Shown here: piece by piece, positions 62,108 to 64,000 of the stretch
Position numbering within the stretch: the first letter of the stretch is position 1
Layout: every line of letters begins with the position of its first letter
NCBI GenBank assembly: GCA_965202795.1
Contig: OZ241848.1
Location: forward strand, 2,418,001 to 2,482,000
DNA length: 64,000 nt
Direction: 5' to 3'
DNA from: JACOND01 sp965202795
GTDB lineage: Bacteria; Bdellovibrionota; Bdellovibrionia; Bdellovibrionales; UBA1609
Position numbers and translations under genes: made by a program
The notes under the pieces: model-generated
What the model saw: only the letters and a program-made list of their open reading frames with translations
The model's database searches: none
What the model was told of the DNA's origin: nothing

Positions 62108-62608
62108 CCTCTTTTTGGGTTTTTCACTAGGCCAAAAAAAACCGCCCCGGCGGCCTGGACTAATGGGTTGATCCGAGAGATGGCGACGGGGGCGCCCATC
62201 GCTCGCAAGGCCCTCAAAAAACTTTGGGACTCTGGATAATGCTCAAGCCAGGGCATGCCGATAAAGGGATTAGAAGATGATTCCTATGGCTGGCCGCCTC
62301 ATTTGCTGCTGGACAGACAGGCCTTGCGGCCTCCAAAAATGTTTGTTATTTTTTTTCATAAGGGACTCCTTTGTTTTGTTTGCTTAAACCCAAGGTTTAG
62401 ACTCAGTCTACCCTGGGGGAGTCCCCTTTTCAAACCCTAACGGAAATACGAACAACCTCCATTTTATCCCTCTTTGCCTGTCTTATCGGCCTGCCGATTT
62501 GCAGGCTTTAGTCCTATTTCTATAAAACAGCTGTCATCTTCTATCAAAAAGAAAAAAAGCCAAAGCGCTGTTTTTTTTGCCCTAAAACGCCTGTAAAGGC
62601 CAATCCAG
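62108..62608. other. Intergenic region without a convincing gene
   Basis: About 500 bp between the repeat protein gene and the methyltransferase gene, which is on the other strand. A 61-codon frame at 62255 lacks a ribosome site and family features. No promoter or terminator stands out. Confidence 0.5.
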
Positions 62609-63892
62609 TTAAAGATTCCGGCCTGTAATAATAAATTCATAATTATATACTTTTTTCAAGCCGGCCCGCTTTGTAAAACGGCCTTTTTTGTCTCTATACG
62701 GAGTAAGATTCTTGCAGCTGATTTTTCTTTTTGCAACTTGGATGTCTTGAAAGCCGTTTTTTTGCATGGAGAACATAAAAAATTTTAAATTGTTTATTAA
62801 AATCCCTTTATATTTTGGGTTGCCTATTATAAATATTGCCATTCCACCTTTTTGAAGCATCTTTTTCGCTTGAGAAATCGCTTTGTCAATATCTAAAAAA
62901 TACTTAGCGACAGATTTTGCTTTAGCTGTGTCTTTCACAGATAATTTTTTGTTTATATTTACAGCAAAATCCGGAAGGCTCTTATGTGAGATGTTTTTCT
63001 CATATTGATATATGCTTCCTATAGTTCCTTTTCTTAATTCCCTGTAGTCTTTTGCATATTCGAGCCACAAAGCGGAAAGCTGGTGTATGTCCGCATATTC
63101 GTATGAAATCGCATAAGGAGGGCTTGAAACAATTAAGTCAATAAATTTTTCACGAATTTTGTTTTTAATAATATTTGTTTTAACAATTTTGGTTTTTGAT
63201 GTTGTTTTAAGTTTAACACTTTCCTCATTTGCTTTAAGCATCAATTTATACTGGCTTGAAAAGGCCGAGGCAGCGCAAGCGGGGGTTTTGCCATGATCTA
63301 TTTGAGGCTTAATTGATTTGGAGAACCATTTTGAAGTTTGCTTCAGTATGTTAGAAAACGCGCAAAGAAAAAAATCTCTGTATTTCCCTTTTGGAGTTAT
63401 TTTTTCTATTGAATGCTTTAATTTGGCTAATTCTTTTATTTTCTCTTTATGAAACCAATAAATGATTTGAGGGTTTTTTAAAAACCTGTCAGCGTCATTT
63501 GATGATGACTTGCTGTCAGTATACTCGCTAATAATGCCTTTATAATATTTTTTTAATGTTTCAGTCTGATATGTTTTACTTTTAACTTTTGCAATTAAAG
63601 CGGCGACAGGATTTATATCAAACCCCCAAAAATCTAAATTCTTTTTTTTTGCCTCCAAAGACAAAGTCCCGCAGCCGCAAAATATATCAGCTATTTTTAT
63701 ATTTTGTTTGTTGCGGGCTGTTTTGCGATAATAGTTTATAGCCTTGTCTAAGAAGAAGTAAGGGAATTTAGCGGGATAAGCATGTATCTTGTGCATCAAA
63801 AGCTCCTTTTTTCCTCTATCTTCAAAATTCCAGGACTTGTCTAATTTAATGTTTCTTAAGTTCAGATCTTTATAATTTTTGATATGATTCAT
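62609..63892 (-). CDS. Site-specific DNA methyltransferase (SSPPY type)
   Basis: 427 residues, very Lys/Ile-rich, AT-rich codons, with GGAGGG before the ATG. The AdoMet-binding motif I is ADIFCGCGTLSLEA (69-81), preceded by the family signature HAYPAKFPYFF (37-47). The catalytic motif IV is SSPPYA (256-261), the form seen in N4-cytosine and some N6-adenine enzymes; a variable target-recognition region lies between them. It starts 11 bp after the end of an upstream gene on the same strand, which suggests a restriction-modification or phage-exclusion operon. Target sequence cannot be predicted. Confidence 0.88.
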   Translation of the reverse strand: MNHIKNYKDLNLRNIKLDKSWNFEDRGKKELLMHKIHAYPAKFPYFFLDKAINYYRKTARNKQNIKIADIFCGCGTLSLEAKKKNLDFWGFDINPVAALIAKVKSKTYQTETLKKYYKGIISEYTDSKSSSNDADRFLKNPQIIYWFHKEKIKELAKLKHSIEKITPKGKYRDFFLCAFSNILKQTSKWFSKSIKPQIDHGKTPACAASAFSSQYKLMLKANEESVKLKTTSKTKIVKTNIIKNKIREKFIDLIVSSPPYAISYEYADIHQLSALWLEYAKDYRELRKGTIGSIYQYEKNISHKSLPDFAVNINKKLSVKDTAKAKSVAKYFLDIDKAISQAKKMLQKGGMAIFIIGNPKYKGILINNLKFFMFSMQKNGFQDIQVAKRKISCKNLTPYRDKKGRFTKRAGLKKVYNYEFIITGRNL

Positions 63893-63903
63893 TTTTTCCC
63901 TCC

Positions 63904-64000
63904 TTAAGAGGTTTGCTTTACAGCGTCTAAAATGATTTTTGGAAATTCACTGATCCCTTTTTTATTTTTAAGCTTTCCGTCTGATCCGGATATAGAATAT
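63904..64000 (-). CDS. C-terminal end of a gene upstream of the methyltransferase (partial)
   Basis: An open frame enters from the window edge and stops at TAA (63904-63906), 11 bp before the methyltransferase start. The visible residues, SISGSDGKLKNKKGISEFP, are followed by KIILDAVKQTS. Too short to identify; by position it may encode the partner restriction enzyme or another subunit. Confidence 0.6.
   Translation of the reverse strand, partial: YSISGSDGKLKNKKGISEFPKIILDAVKQTS

Overview
The window looks like a chromosomal segment of a diderm bacterium from the former Deltaproteobacteria (Bdellovibrionota/Myxococcota side). This placement is inferred, not proven. It rests on a block of two large TPR proteins plus two outer-membrane beta-barrel proteins resembling the Glt (gliding/envelope) complex of Myxococcus and Bdellovibrio, on RpoN, a CpaF-type secretion ATPase, type IV prepilin-like proteins and many lipoproteins with SPII-type signals. 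The backbone (about 1-44 kb) is GC-rich; from about 44.5 kb onward the sequence becomes strikingly AT-rich and carries defence-type genes.

Layout. 1-15.4 kb: a partial spermidine-synthase-like membrane protein, cpaF, rpoN, an iron superoxide dismutase gene behind a duplicated promoter, hisS, an MscS channel, a lipoprotein, a stand-alone RNA ligase, an active/inactive M16 peptidase pair, two prepilin-like proteins and an HU/IHF-type protein. 15.5-16.2 kb: tRNA-Thr, one normal tRNA-Tyr and five tandem tRNA-Tyr-like copies with a changed 5' acceptor strand. 16.2-20.2 kb: an accessory patch with a dispersed ~65-bp palindromic repeat, an Rpn/YhgA-type nuclease, a Fic protein and a 70-bp tandem repeat. 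20.2-32.6 kb: lipoprotein, thrS-infC (IF3 apparently starting at ATT), an SplB-like radical SAM protein, an FGE-domain lipoprotein, secG, a VKOR-DsbA fusion, argS and two small exported helical proteins. 32.6-35.3 kb: a second Rpn locus followed by an orphan C-terminal tail. 35.3-45.1 kb: the Glt-like block on the minus strand and a second Cys-rich lipoprotein.

45.2-60.2 kb is an AT-rich island bounded by a 117-bp direct repeat. It holds an AbiTii-domain protein, an internally deleted IS903-like element with a perfect 9-bp target duplication, a 1629-residue nuclease-STAND ATPase of AVAST (Avs) type, and a three-gene operon: a TIGR02391/Ymh-like protein, a TrlF-type PHP-SMC ATPase and a PIN-like nuclease with a membrane tail. 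The operon is itself flanked by a second pair of ~550-bp direct repeats that carry a conserved 65-nt hairpin, so the island has nested, cassette-like boundaries. 60.2-64 kb continues the accessory zone with a solitary type I-E-like CRISPR repeat, a protein made of ten 12-residue repeats, and a DNA methyltransferase downstream of a gene that runs off the window.

The most interesting points are the PHP-SMC/PIN/Ymh cassette with its repeat borders, the coding/non-coding palindromic repeat family, the orphan tail behind the Rpn nuclease, and the aberrant tRNA-Tyr array. All calls are from reading the sequence; no database search was run.
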